The notes under the pieces are model-generated. The model did no database searches and was not told where the DNA came from. It saw only the letters and a list, made by a program, of their open reading frames with translations. The position numbers were made by a program, and so were the translations under genes. Positions 50,790 to 58,477 of a stretch of DNA of 64,000 nt are shown here, one piece after another (position 1 is the first letter of the stretch; each line of letters opens with the position of its first letter). Source of the stretch: Methylobacterium currus (GTDB lineage: Bacteria; Pseudomonadota; Alphaproteobacteria; Rhizobiales; Beijerinckiaceae); the NCBI RefSeq assembly GCF_003058325.1, contig NZ_CP028843.1:4376001-4440000 (forward strand), given 5' to 3'.

Positions 50790-52328
50790 TTGACCCAGTT
50801 CACCGATTTCGGCCTCGCGGCGCCGATCCTGAAGGCGCTCGCCCAGGCCGGCTACGTCACGCCGACCCCGATCCAGGCGCAGGCGATCCCGCCGGCCATG
50901 CAGGGCAAGGACCTGTGCGGCATCGCCCAGACCGGCACCGGCAAGACCGCCTCCTTCGCGCTGCCGATCCTGCACCGTCTCGCCAGCGAGAGCCCGGCCA
51001 AGCCGGCGCCGCGCCGCGGCTGCCGCGTGCTGGTGCTCGCGCCCACCCGTGAGCTCGCCAGCCAGATCGCCGACAGCTTCAAGGAATACGGCCAGTTCCT
51101 GAAGCTCTCCACCACGGTGGTGTTCGGCGGCGTCACCATCGGCCGCCAGGAGCGGGTGCTCGCCAACGGCGTCGACGTGCTGGTCGCCACCCCGGGCCGG
51201 CTCCTCGACCTGATCGACCGCCGCTCGCTGACGCTCGACGGCGTCGAGTACCTGGTCCTCGACGAGGCCGACCAGATGCTCGACCTCGGCTTCATCCATG
51301 CCCTCAAGCGCATCGTGAAGCTGCTGCCGGTCCAGCGCCAGAGCCTGTTCTTCTCGGCCACCATGCCGAAGAACATCGCCGGCCTCGCCGACCAGTACCT
51401 GAAGAACCCGGTCCAGGTCGCCGTGACCCCGGTCGCCACCACCGCCGAGCGGGTCGACCAGAAGGTCGTGTTCGTGCCGACCGGCTCGAAGCAGTCGCTG
51501 CTCGGCACGATCCTGCGCGACGAGTCGATCGACCGGGTGCTGGTCTTCACCCGCACCAAGCACGGCGCCGACCGGGTCGTGCGCGGCCTGGAGCGCGACG
51601 GCATCGGCTCGGCCGCCATCCACGGCAACAAGTCGCAGCCGCAGCGCGAGCGGGCGCTCGCCGCCTTCCGGGCCGGCACCTGCCGGGTCCTGGTGGCGAC
51701 CGACATCGCCGCCCGCGGCATCGACGTCGACGGCGTGTCGCACGTCGTCAACTTCGACCTGCCGAACGTGCCGGAGGCCTACGTCCACCGCATCGGCCGC
51801 ACCGCGCGCGCCGGCAAGGACGGCCTCGCGATCTCGTTCTGCAACGACGAGGAGAAGGCATATCTCCGCGACATCGAGCGCCTGACCCGCCAGAAGGTTC
51901 CGGTGATGGCGATTCCCGAGGGCTTCGTGCCCCCGAGTCGCGAGGAGGCCGCCCAGGCGGTCGCCGAGGCCGAGCGTGACCGGCGCCAGCCCGGCTCGGG
52001 CCCGCGCGGCCAGCGCCCCGGCGGCGGCCGTCCGGGCCAGCAGCCCGGCCAGCGCCAGGGCCGCCCCGGCGGCGGCCAGGGTCAGCCGCGCCACGGCGCC
52101 GGCCGGCCGCAGGAGCCCCGCGAGGCGCGCGCTCATGACGGCCGCGGCGGCCATGAGGGGCGCCAGGGTCGCCCCCAGGGCCAGGGTCAAGGCCGGCCGC
52201 AAGGTCAGGGCCAGGGCCGTCCCCAGGGCGGCCAGCGCGCCGACGGCAACCGCCAGCAGCGCCCGGCGGGCGGCGGCGGCAACCGCGACGGCCGCTCGAT
52301 CGGCTGGCTCGACCGCGCGCCGCGCTAA
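50790..52328 (+). CDS. DEAD-box RNA helicase with glycine/glutamine-rich tail
   Basis: A 512-residue ATP-dependent RNA helicase. Motifs: FTDFGL and PTPIQ (Q motif), AQTGTGKT (46-53), PTRELA, DEAD (158-161), SAT, and HRIGRTAR. From about residue 395 the protein is a low-complexity Arg/Gly/Gln region, rich in GQGQGRPQG repeats, likely for RNA binding. I use the TTG at 50790, since homologues begin just before FTDFGL; an in-frame ATG at 50727 would add 21 residues. It resembles RhlE-type helicases with a role in ribosome assembly or cold adaptation. Confidence 0.93.
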   Translation: MTQFTDFGLAAPILKALAQAGYVTPTPIQAQAIPPAMQGKDLCGIAQTGTGKTASFALPILHRLASESPAKPAPRRGCRVLVLAPTRELASQIADSFKEYGQFLKLSTTVVFGGVTIGRQERVLANGVDVLVATPGRLLDLIDRRSLTLDGVEYLVLDEADQMLDLGFIHALKRIVKLLPVQRQSLFFSATMPKNIAGLADQYLKNPVQVAVTPVATTAERVDQKVVFVPTGSKQSLLGTILRDESIDRVLVFTRTKHGADRVVRGLERDGIGSAAIHGNKSQPQRERALAAFRAGTCRVLVATDIAARGIDVDGVSHVVNFDLPNVPEAYVHRIGRTARAGKDGLAISFCNDEEKAYLRDIERLTRQKVPVMAIPEGFVPPSREEAAQAVAEAERDRRQPGSGPRGQRPGGGRPGQQPGQRQGRPGGGQGQPRHGAGRPQEPREARAHDGRGGHEGRQGRPQGQGQGRPQGQGQGRPQGGQRADGNRQQRPAGGGGNRDGRSIGWLDRAPR

Positions 52329-52354
52329 AGATCGATCCTCGACGAATGATTAAG

Positions 52355-52390
52355 GAAGCCCGCGCTCCCCGAAGGAGCGCGGGCTTCTTT
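52355..52390. terminator. Bidirectional rho-independent terminator
   Basis: GAAGCCCGCGCTCC (52355-52368) and GGAGCGCGGGCTTC (52374-52387) form a perfect 14-bp stem with a CCGAA loop, followed by TTT. It lies 27 bases after the helicase stop and close to the end of the convergent parE gene, so it can serve both. Confidence 0.85.
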
Positions 52391-52423
52391 CATTCGGGAG
52401 CGCACATCCCGGGCGCACGGTCG

Positions 52424-52714
52424 TCAGGACGGGAGGCTGTCCCAATCCTGACGACCGTGCAGGTTACGCACGATCAGGATGTGGTCACGCTCGACGGCAG
52501 AGATGATCGGGTGCGCGCCGTCAGGGTGGAGACGGGCCGGAGGAGGCAGGTCGCGCCTCTCGCGTGCCGTCCGCGGATCGGCGGCGAGCCGCGCGAAGGT
52601 GCGAAACAGCTCCGCCTCATGAGCCTCCGCCCGAGCCTGGCTCACGTTCAGGACGCCGTCGGCGAAGAGGTCGTAGAAGTCCTCGTCGGCCTGACGCGTC
52701 GTCCTGTCGATCAC
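52424..52714 (-). CDS. parE: ParE/RelE-type toxin
   Basis: A 96-residue protein of the RelE/ParE toxin superfamily. TTRQADEDFYDLFADGVLNV starts the fold; RTARERRDLPPPARLHPDGA and HPIISAVERDHILIVRNLHG, ending in RQDWDSL, correspond to the C-terminal beta-sheet with its conserved Arg and the RXXWXXLL-type tail. Its ATG overlaps the antitoxin stop by four bases. ParE members poison DNA gyrase; others cleave mRNA. Which applies here cannot be told from sequence. Confidence 0.85.
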   Translation of the reverse strand: MIDRTTRQADEDFYDLFADGVLNVSQARAEAHEAELFRTFARLAADPRTARERRDLPPPARLHPDGAHPIISAVERDHILIVRNLHGRQDWDSLPS

Positions 52715-52965
52715 GGGCTCTGGTCAGCAGCCGCGAGCGTCGTCTGACCGGGACGCCGAATGTCGTCGGACGTGCGGTCACCGACGCCGCTGCGCGTTCC
52801 CTCATCGATCAGGGCCCGGAGTTCGCCGAGCTCGCCGGTACGCTTCCGATCGCGCCGGATCAGGTCACGCACGGAGTCGCCGGCATTGCTGTAACGGCCG
52901 GTGTGGGTTTGCGCCTCGACCCGATCCGTCATCGGATCGGGCAGCGAGATGATCATTGTCGCCAT
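52711..52965 (-). CDS. parD: ParD-type antitoxin
   Basis: An 84-residue antitoxin with an N-terminal ribbon-helix-helix: MATMIISLPDPMTDRVEAQT, then GRYSNAGDSVRDLIRRDRKR, matching the ParD/CopG pattern. The C-terminal part (LIDEGTRSGVGDRTSDDIRR) is the flexible toxin-binding tail. It lies upstream of the toxin and should repress the operon, probably at the repeats around 52991-53016. Confidence 0.85.
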   Translation of the reverse strand: MATMIISLPDPMTDRVEAQTHTGRYSNAGDSVRDLIRRDRKRTGELGELRALIDEGTRSGVGDRTSDDIRRPGQTTLAAADQSP

Positions 52966-52990
52966 CGCGGCCTCCTCGCGCCCGATGCGA

Positions 52991-53016
52991 TGGCAAAGAT
53001 TGCCAATCGTTGCCAA
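52991..53016. promoter_or_regulatory. Repeat cluster upstream of parDE (operator candidate)
   Basis: TTGCCAA occurs at 53000-53006 and 53010-53016 as direct repeats 10 bp apart, and TGGCA at 52991-52995 forms an inverted pair with TGCCA at 53001-53005. Repeats one helical turn apart suit a ribbon-helix-helix repressor. They start 26 bases before the parD ATG. Confidence 0.5.
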
Positions 53017-53107
53017 AGCGCCGTGCTTTGGGGACCGTGTCCGGGACGTCTTGGCCGCCCTGGCGCGCCGCACCATCTCCTACGGGCTTTCCACGCAGGA
53101 GACTCCG

Positions 53108-53293
53108 ATGCGCTTCGAACTCTATCGCGATGCCAAGGGCGAGTGGCGCTGGCGCCTGCGGGCCGAGAACGGCGAGGTGGTGGCCGATTCGGGCGAGGGC
53201 TATGCCCGCCGCGAGGATTGCGAGCACGGCATCGCCCTGGTGAAGGGCGCCGCCAATGCTCGGGTCGTCGACATGACGCTCAAGATGGCCTGA
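53108..53293 (+). CDS. YegP family protein (DUF1508)
   Basis: A 61-residue DUF1508/YegP protein with a single repeat: MRFELYRDAKGEWRWRLRAE, then NGEVVADSGEGYARREDCEH and GIALVKG. E. coli YegP has two such repeats. CAGGAGACTCCG precedes the ATG. The function of the family is unknown; members are small stable beta-rich proteins. Confidence 0.88.
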   Translation: MRFELYRDAKGEWRWRLRAENGEVVADSGEGYARREDCEHGIALVKGAANARVVDMTLKMA

Positions 53294-53449
53294 CGCGGCA
53301 GCACCCGGCCGCGGGTCGCCGCGACGGCCCGCCCTGCGTCACACATCGTTCACCTTGTGACCCCGGGAAGCGCAACGGTTTTCCGCTCCGGCGCGTTTCC
53401 GCCGTCCATGCCTCCCCCCGGAGGCCTGCACGAGTGAGGAACCGACCAC

Positions 53450-53752
53450 GTGCTGAAGACCGTGATGCTGGCCGCTGGCCTGATCCTGGGCGGTGCCGCC
53501 GCCCTGCCGCAGGGCGCGACCGCCGCTCCCCTGACCGAGACCGCCGCCGCGGCGCCGGCCGCTCTGCCCACCACCTGGGCCCAATACGGCTATTACGGCC
53601 ATCGCCGCCACTTCGGTCCCCGCTACGGCTACGGCTACCGCCGCCATTTCGGCCCGCCCTATGGCCGCGCCTACGGCTTCCGCCGGCACCATCACCATTG
53701 GGGCCACCGCGGCTGGGGCCACGGCCCGCGCGGCTATTATCGCGGTTTCTGA
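53450..53752 (+). CDS. Exported Tyr/His/Gly/Arg-rich small protein
   Basis: A 100-residue protein from a GTG start with GAGGA 10 bases upstream. A signal peptide (TVMLAAGLILGGAAALPQGA TAA, cleavage near 26) is followed by a low-complexity mature part of Tyr, Gly, His and Arg: YGYYGHRRHFGPRYGYGYRR, then RRHHHHWGHRGWGH. Many Methylobacterium- and Bradyrhizobium-type genomes carry such short GYRR/HHHW-rich exported proteins; the role is unknown, with metal or polyanion binding possible. Confidence 0.7.
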   Translation: MLKTVMLAAGLILGGAAALPQGATAAPLTETAAAAPAALPTTWAQYGYYGHRRHFGPRYGYGYRRHFGPPYGRAYGFRRHHHHWGHRGWGHGPRGYYRGF

Positions 53753-53766
53753 CCCGTTTCGACGGC

Positions 53767-53790
53767 CGGCCGCCCCATCCGGGGCGGCCG
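53767..53790 (+). terminator. Terminator-like hairpin after the Tyr/His-rich gene
   Basis: CGGCCGCCCC (53767-53776) and GGGGCGGCCG (53781-53790) form a perfect 10-bp stem with an ATCC loop, 15 bases after the stop. No clear T run follows. Confidence 0.55.
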
Positions 53791-53914
53791 TGCCGCATTC
53801 TCGCCGCATCCGTGACCTTGGCTGTAAGGGCCTGGCCGTTCCGGCGGCCGGGCTTGGCGTCATGAGCGGGCCCGCTCGCAGAGCGGCCCCGCCCCACAAC
53901 CAAGGGGAACCGGA

Positions 53915-54109
53915 ATGCCGCACACCCTCGCGGAGCGCCGCCGGCGCGTCGAAGCGCAGCTCCAGGATTACGAGCGGACCCTCGCCGAGATCCGCTCGTC
54001 CGCGGGCCTCGGCGCCAACAGCCGCGCCCTCCAACTCCAGCACGCCCGCCTGATCTCCCAGGCGCGCACCGAACTGGCATCGCTCGACGCCGAGCTGGCC
54101 AGCCTCTGA
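53915..54109 (+). CDS. Small helical (coiled-coil) protein, 64 residues
   Basis: A 64-residue protein beginning MPHTLAERRRRVEAQLQDYE and continuing as a nearly uninterrupted amphipathic helix with a short GLGANS break, ending ELASLDAELASL. AAGGGGAACCGGA lies directly before the ATG. No membrane segment. Function unknown; the heptad-like spacing of Leu and Ala suggests a dimeric coiled coil. Confidence 0.65.
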   Translation: MPHTLAERRRRVEAQLQDYERTLAEIRSSAGLGANSRALQLQHARLISQARTELASLDAELASL

Positions 54110-54117
54110 CGGCACTC

Positions 54118-54141
54118 GGTCCCGCGGTCCGACGCGGGACC
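54118..54141. terminator. Hairpin between convergent small gene and Nudix gene
   Basis: GGTCCCGC (54118-54125) and GCGGGACC (54134-54141) form a perfect 8-bp stem with an 8-base loop, right between two convergent stop codons. It likely ends both transcripts. Confidence 0.5.
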
Positions 54142-54142
54142 C

Positions 54143-54619
54143 TCAGGACGCCGGGCCTGCCAGGGCGGCGCAGGCCGCGTCGTAGAACGCGACGATATCC
54201 TCCGGGTAGATCTGCATATCGGGCGCCACGAGCTCGGCCCGCGACCACCAGCGATGCTCGGCCAGAACCTCGACCTCGTGCGGCGTCCAGCCGGTGCGGG
54301 AGAGAGAGCCGTCCCCGGCCCGTACGGCGAAGAAGCGCTCCCGTGCCCGGACCCGCTCGCCGTCGGGCATCGTCATCGGGAAGCTGCGCTCGCCGAGCAT
54401 CGGCGCCGTCGCCGGGCAGGTCAGGCCGGTCTCCTCGCGCAGCTCCCGGATGGCGGCGTCGGAAAAGCTCTCGCCCGGCTCGACGCCGCCGCCCGGCGTC
54501 GCCCAGTACATCTCCCCGGCGAGCGCCCCGGTGCGGAAGGCGAAGCGGAACAGCAGCAGCCGGCGATCGCCGTCGAGCACCAGGAGCCGGGCGGCGGGTC
54601 GTTCGCGCAGGGTCGTCAT
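54143..54619 (-). CDS. Nudix hydrolase
   Basis: A 158-residue pyrophosphohydrolase. The Nudix box spans about residues 44-66, beginning GGVEPGESFSD and ending RELREETGL, with all consensus Glu residues present. LLVLDGDRRLLLFRFAFR is the preceding strand and EHRWWSRAELVAPD the C-terminal one. Start MTTLRE at 54619 is preferred over MEASEA at 54643. Substrate not determinable; it lies divergent from the acyl-CoA ligase. Confidence 0.88.
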   Translation of the reverse strand: MTTLRERPAARLLVLDGDRRLLLFRFAFRTGALAGEMYWATPGGGVEPGESFSDAAIRELREETGLTCPATAPMLGERSFPMTMPDGERVRARERFFAVRAGDGSLSRTGWTPHEVEVLAEHRWWSRAELVAPDMQIYPEDIVAFYDAACAALAGPAS

Positions 54620-54737
54620 CGATCGTGCTTCACTCGCCTCCATCGCGCGATCACATCTCCACTCTCCGCGACGCAGCGTCGACGCCGGAAGCCCGGAGAC
54701 GCCCGGACGGCGACCCGCCGCGACCGCGAGACCCGTG

Positions 54738-54767
54738 TTGACACCTAAAAACGAATGAACGATCGTT
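54738..54767 (+). promoter_or_regulatory. Promoter with overlapping palindrome before the acyl-CoA ligase
   Basis: A perfect -35 TTGACA (54738-54743) is followed after 17 bases by GATCGT (54761-54766). The 10-bp palindrome AACGATCGTT (54758-54767) overlaps this -10 position, as expected of an operator for a TetR- or similar repressor of fatty-acid-type genes. No regulator gene of that type is next to it. Confidence 0.55.
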
Positions 54768-54819
54768 TCAATCGAAGGACCGCCCGACGGTCCTCGCAAG
54801 AACAGGGGTGGGACCGCCG

Positions 54820-56433
54820 ATGCTGCAGCGTGCGGATAGCTACGCCGATCTCGTAGCGCAATTCCGCTGGCGGATCCCGGCCCGCTACAACATCGGCACC
54901 GACGTCTGCGACCGGCACGCCCCGGGCAACCCTCTCGCACTGATCCATCTCGACGCCGACGGCGCCGTGCAGCGATACGGCTTCGACGACCTGCGCCGCC
55001 TGTCGAACCGCTTCGCCAACGTGCTGGCGGCGCACGGCCTCGCCCGCGGCGACCGGATCGGCGTGCTGCTGCCGCAATCGCCCGAGACGGCAGTCGCCCA
55101 TCTCACGGGCTTTCGCGCCGGGCTCATCACGATCCCGCTCTTCGTGCTGTTCGGGCCCGACGCGCTGGCCTTCCGCCTCGGCCATAGCGGCGCGAGGGCC
55201 GTGGTGACCGACCGGGCCGGCGCCGCGCTCCTCGCCGGGATCCGCGACGCGCTGCCCGCTCTGGAGCGGGTCTACTGCATCGACGGGCCGGCGGAGGGGG
55301 CGGAGGATTTCCACGCGCTCGCAGCCCGTGCCTCCGACGCCTTCACGCCGGTCGATACCGCGGCCGACGACCCCGCCGTCATCATCTACACCTCCGGCAC
55401 CACCGGCGATCCGAAGGGGGCGCTCCACGCCCACCGGGTGCTGCTCGGCCACCTGCCGGGGGTCGAGATGCCCCAGCGCTTCCTGCCGCAACCGGGCGAC
55501 CGGTTCTGGACCCCGGCGGACTGGGCCTGGATCGGCGGCCTCCTCGACGTGCTGCTGCCGGCCCTGCACCACGGCGTGCCGGTGGTCTCGCATCGGGCCA
55601 AAAAATTCGACCCGGAGGCGGCGTTCCGGCTGATGGCCGAGCAGGCGGTGCGCAACGTCTTCCTGCCGCCCACCGCCATGAAGCTGATGCGCCAAGCCCG
55701 CACCGCGCCCTATCCGGGGCTCGCCTTGCGCTCCGTCGGCAGCGGCGGCGAGAGCCTGGGAGCGGAGATGCTGGCCTGGGGCGAGGCGGTGCTCGGCGTG
55801 CCGGTCAACGAGTTCTACGGCCAGACCGAGTGCAACCTCGTCGTCTCCTCCTGCGCCGACCTGTTTCCCGCCCGCCCCGGCGCCATGGGCCGGCCGGTGC
55901 CGGGCCACGACGTGCGCATCGTCGACGACGAGGCCCAAGAGGTGCCGGACGGCGCCACCGGCCACATCGCGGTGCGCCGGCCCGACCCGGTGATGTTCCT
56001 CGGCTACTGGCGCAACCCGGAGGCGACGGAGCGGAAGTTCATCGGCGAGTGGCTGATCACCGGCGATCTCGGCCGGCGCGGCCCGGACGGGTTCCTGTGG
56101 TTCGTCGGCCGCGACGACGACGTGATCACCTCGGCCGGCTACCGGATCGGCCCCGGCGAGATCGAGGATTGCCTGCTTCGCCACCCGGCCGTGGCGTTGT
56201 GCGGGGTCGTCGGCGTGCCGGACCCTGTCCGCACCGAGGCGGTGAAAGCCTTCATCGTGCTGAAAGGCGGGGTCGAGGGCACGCCCGAGCTGGCCCGCGA
56301 GATCCAGGATTTCGTGCGCACCCGGCTCGCCGCCCACGAATACCCGCGCCACGTCGCCTTCGTGGAGGCGCTGCCGATGACCGCGACGGGCAAGATCATC
56401 CGGCGGGCGCTCAGGGAGGGGGGAGGGGCGTGA
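54820..56433 (+). CDS. AMP-dependent acyl-CoA synthetase
   Basis: A 537-residue adenylate-forming ligase of the medium-chain/aromatic acyl-CoA synthetase type. The P-loop is IIYTSGTTGDPKGALHAH (188-205, TSGTTG 191-196). FYGQTECNLVVSS, ITGDLGRRGPDGFLWFVGRD, SAGYRIGPGEIE and the catalytic Lys in MTATGKIIRRAL follow in order. Alternative start GTG 54808. It could activate acetate-, propionate- or benzoate-like acids. The next gene is a binding protein 154 bases on, possibly for a related acid. Confidence 0.92.
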   Translation: MLQRADSYADLVAQFRWRIPARYNIGTDVCDRHAPGNPLALIHLDADGAVQRYGFDDLRRLSNRFANVLAAHGLARGDRIGVLLPQSPETAVAHLTGFRAGLITIPLFVLFGPDALAFRLGHSGARAVVTDRAGAALLAGIRDALPALERVYCIDGPAEGAEDFHALAARASDAFTPVDTAADDPAVIIYTSGTTGDPKGALHAHRVLLGHLPGVEMPQRFLPQPGDRFWTPADWAWIGGLLDVLLPALHHGVPVVSHRAKKFDPEAAFRLMAEQAVRNVFLPPTAMKLMRQARTAPYPGLALRSVGSGGESLGAEMLAWGEAVLGVPVNEFYGQTECNLVVSSCADLFPARPGAMGRPVPGHDVRIVDDEAQEVPDGATGHIAVRRPDPVMFLGYWRNPEATERKFIGEWLITGDLGRRGPDGFLWFVGRDDDVITSAGYRIGPGEIEDCLLRHPAVALCGVVGVPDPVRTEAVKAFIVLKGGVEGTPELAREIQDFVRTRLAAHEYPRHVAFVEALPMTATGKIIRRALREGGGA

Positions 56434-56587
56434 GGACGGTCTCCGACCGCCGATCGGTCGATCGCACGGTATCGAGTGCACCTCGTCGTCCCGGAACTCG
56501 CCTGACAGGGAAGAGGCCGGGCTGACGATGGAGGATGACGGGACATCCGGCGATCAATGACCGGATGCCATACACCACCGGGAGGAC

Positions 56588-57817
56588 ATGATGCCGACAT
56601 CCACGTTTCGCCGAACGTCCCGCGCCCTGGCGCTCGCCGCCGCGTCCCTGCTGACCCTCGCGCAGGCGCACGCCGCCGGCCCCACCCGCGTCACCCTGGG
56701 CGTGCTGAACGACCGGGCCGGGCCCTATTCGGACCTCGCCGGCGAGGGCTCGGTGGTCGCGGCCGAGATGGCGGCGGCGGACTTCAAAGCCCAGAACCCG
56801 GACTTCGAGATCCGGGTCCTCTCCGCCGACCACCAGAACAAGCCGGATATCGGCGCCGGCATCGTGCGCCAGTGGATCGACCGGGACGACCTCGACGTCG
56901 TGCTGGACGTGCCGTTCTCCTCGGTGGCGCTCGCCGTGCACCAGATCGTGCGCGAGAAGAACCGGCTGATGATCAATTCCGGCGCCGGCGCCTCGGAGAT
57001 CACCGGGGCGCTGTGCTCGCCCAACACCATCCACTGGACCTACGACACCTGGGCGCTGGCCAACGGCACCGGCGGCGCGATGGTGCGCAGCGGCGGCGAC
57101 ACCTGGTTCTTCATCACGGCCGACTACGCCTTCGGCAAGGCGCTGGAGCGCGACGTGTCGGAGGTGGTCGAGCGCAACGGCGGCAAGGTGCTGGGCTCGG
57201 TCCGCCACCCGGTCGCCGCCACCGACTACTCGTCGTTCCTGATCCAGGCGCAGGGCTCGAAGGCCAAGGTGATCGGGCTGGCGAATGCCGGCAGCGACAC
57301 GATCAACACCATCAAGCAGGGCGCCGAGTTCGGCGTCGCCGAGGGCGGGCAGCGCCTCGCCGGCCTGCTGGTCTTCCTGAGCGACGTGCATTCGCTGGGC
57401 CTCAAGGTGGCGCAGGGGCTGGTGCTGACGGAGGCCTTCTACTGGGACCTCAACGACGACACCCGTGCCTGGTCGCGCCGCTTCGCCGAGCGCCACAAGG
57501 GGCGGATGCCGACCATGGTCCAGGCCGGCGTCTATGCGGGCATGATGCATTACCTGAAGGCCATGAAGGCGACAGGCAGCAAGGATCCCGCCACGGTCAC
57601 GGCCGAGATGCGCCGCGTGCCGGCGGAGGATTCCCTGTTCGGCCGCTCCGAGGTGCGGGCCGACGGGCGGGTGACCCACCCGATGTACCTGTTCGAGGTG
57701 AAGAAGCCCTCCGAATCGAAGGGCCCCTGGGACTATTACCGCCTGGTCTCGACGATTCCCGCCGACCAGGCCTTCCGGCCGCTGAAGGCTGGCAACTGCC
57801 CGCTGGTGACGAAATGA
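56588..57817 (+). CDS. ABC transporter substrate-binding protein, Peripla_BP_6 (paralogue 4, orphan)
   Basis: A 409-residue exported binding protein, signal peptide ALALAAASLLTLAQAHA. It has the motifs shared by all four paralogues: LNDRAGPYSDLAGEGSV, SADHQNKPDIGAGIV, ADYAFGKALERDVSE, AFYWDLNDDTRAWSRRFAER and MYLFEVKKPSESKGPWDYY. GGGAGGACATG precedes the start region, and a second ATG follows immediately. The gene has no transporter partners nearby and overlaps the GST gene by four bases. Confidence 0.93.
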   Translation: MMPTSTFRRTSRALALAAASLLTLAQAHAAGPTRVTLGVLNDRAGPYSDLAGEGSVVAAEMAAADFKAQNPDFEIRVLSADHQNKPDIGAGIVRQWIDRDDLDVVLDVPFSSVALAVHQIVREKNRLMINSGAGASEITGALCSPNTIHWTYDTWALANGTGGAMVRSGGDTWFFITADYAFGKALERDVSEVVERNGGKVLGSVRHPVAATDYSSFLIQAQGSKAKVIGLANAGSDTINTIKQGAEFGVAEGGQRLAGLLVFLSDVHSLGLKVAQGLVLTEAFYWDLNDDTRAWSRRFAERHKGRMPTMVQAGVYAGMMHYLKAMKATGSKDPATVTAEMRRVPAEDSLFGRSEVRADGRVTHPMYLFEVKKPSESKGPWDYYRLVSTIPADQAFRPLKAGNCPLVTK

Positions 57818-58476
57818 AGCTGCATCACTGCGTCGGCGCCCGCTCGTTCCGGCCGCTCTGTGCCCTCGAGGCGCTCGGCCTGCCCTACGAGCTGGCGATG
57901 CTGCCGTTCCCGCCGCGGGTCCATGCCAAGGAGTACTTCGCCCTCAACCCGCTCGGCACGATCCCGCTCCTCGAGGACGGCGACACGCGGATGACCGAAT
58001 CGGCCGCGATCTGCGAGTACCTGGCGGCGCGTCACGGCGCCGGGGGGCTCGGGGTGCGGCCCGACGAGGCGGAATACGGCCGCTACCTCAACGCGCTGCA
58101 TTTCGGCGAGGCGACCCTGACCTTCCCGCAGACCCTGGTGCTGCGCTACGGCCGGTTCGAGCCGCCGGAGCGGCGCAATCCCGGCATCGTCGAGGATTAT
58201 GCGCGATGGTTCCTGTCGCGGCTCAAGGGCTTCGGCGCGGTGCTGGACGGCCGCCGCTTCGTCTGCGCCGGGCGCTTCACCGCCGCCGATATCAGCATCG
58301 GCTACGCCCTGATGCTGGCCGAGTTCGCGGGCTTGGGCGATCAGCTGCCGGACTTCGCCAGAACCTACTGGGAGGGCCTGAAGTCCGAGCCGTCCTACGC
58401 CCGGGCGCTGGCGGCCGAGCAGCGGGCGGCCGAGGCGCAGGGCGTGTCGCCGGTGCCCTCGCCGCTCGGCGGCTGA
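57814..58476 (+). CDS. Glutathione S-transferase family protein
   Basis: A 220-residue GST. MKLHHCVGARSFRPLCALEA places the active-site Ser/Cys region of the thioredoxin-like domain, LNPLGTIPLLEDGDTRMTES is the glutathione-binding cis-Pro region, and FTAADISIGYALMLAEFAGL is the C-terminal domain motif. ATG overlaps the binding-protein stop (ATGA). The gene ends one base before the convergent lysR gene. GSTs of this class can be maleylacetoacetate-isomerase- or dehalogenase-like. Confidence 0.9.
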   Translation: MKLHHCVGARSFRPLCALEALGLPYELAMLPFPPRVHAKEYFALNPLGTIPLLEDGDTRMTESAAICEYLAARHGAGGLGVRPDEAEYGRYLNALHFGEATLTFPQTLVLRYGRFEPPERRNPGIVEDYARWFLSRLKGFGAVLDGRRFVCAGRFTAADISIGYALMLAEFAGLGDQLPDFARTYWEGLKSEPSYARALAAEQRAAEAQGVSPVPSPLGG

Positions 58477-58477
58477 T

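Noticed and set aside
51990..52320. Repeated GGCCAGGGTCAAGG-type bases at the end of the helicase gene, possible CRISPR or minisatellite
   Set aside because: They are in frame and encode the Gly/Gln/Arg-rich tail common to such helicases; no spacer structure is present.
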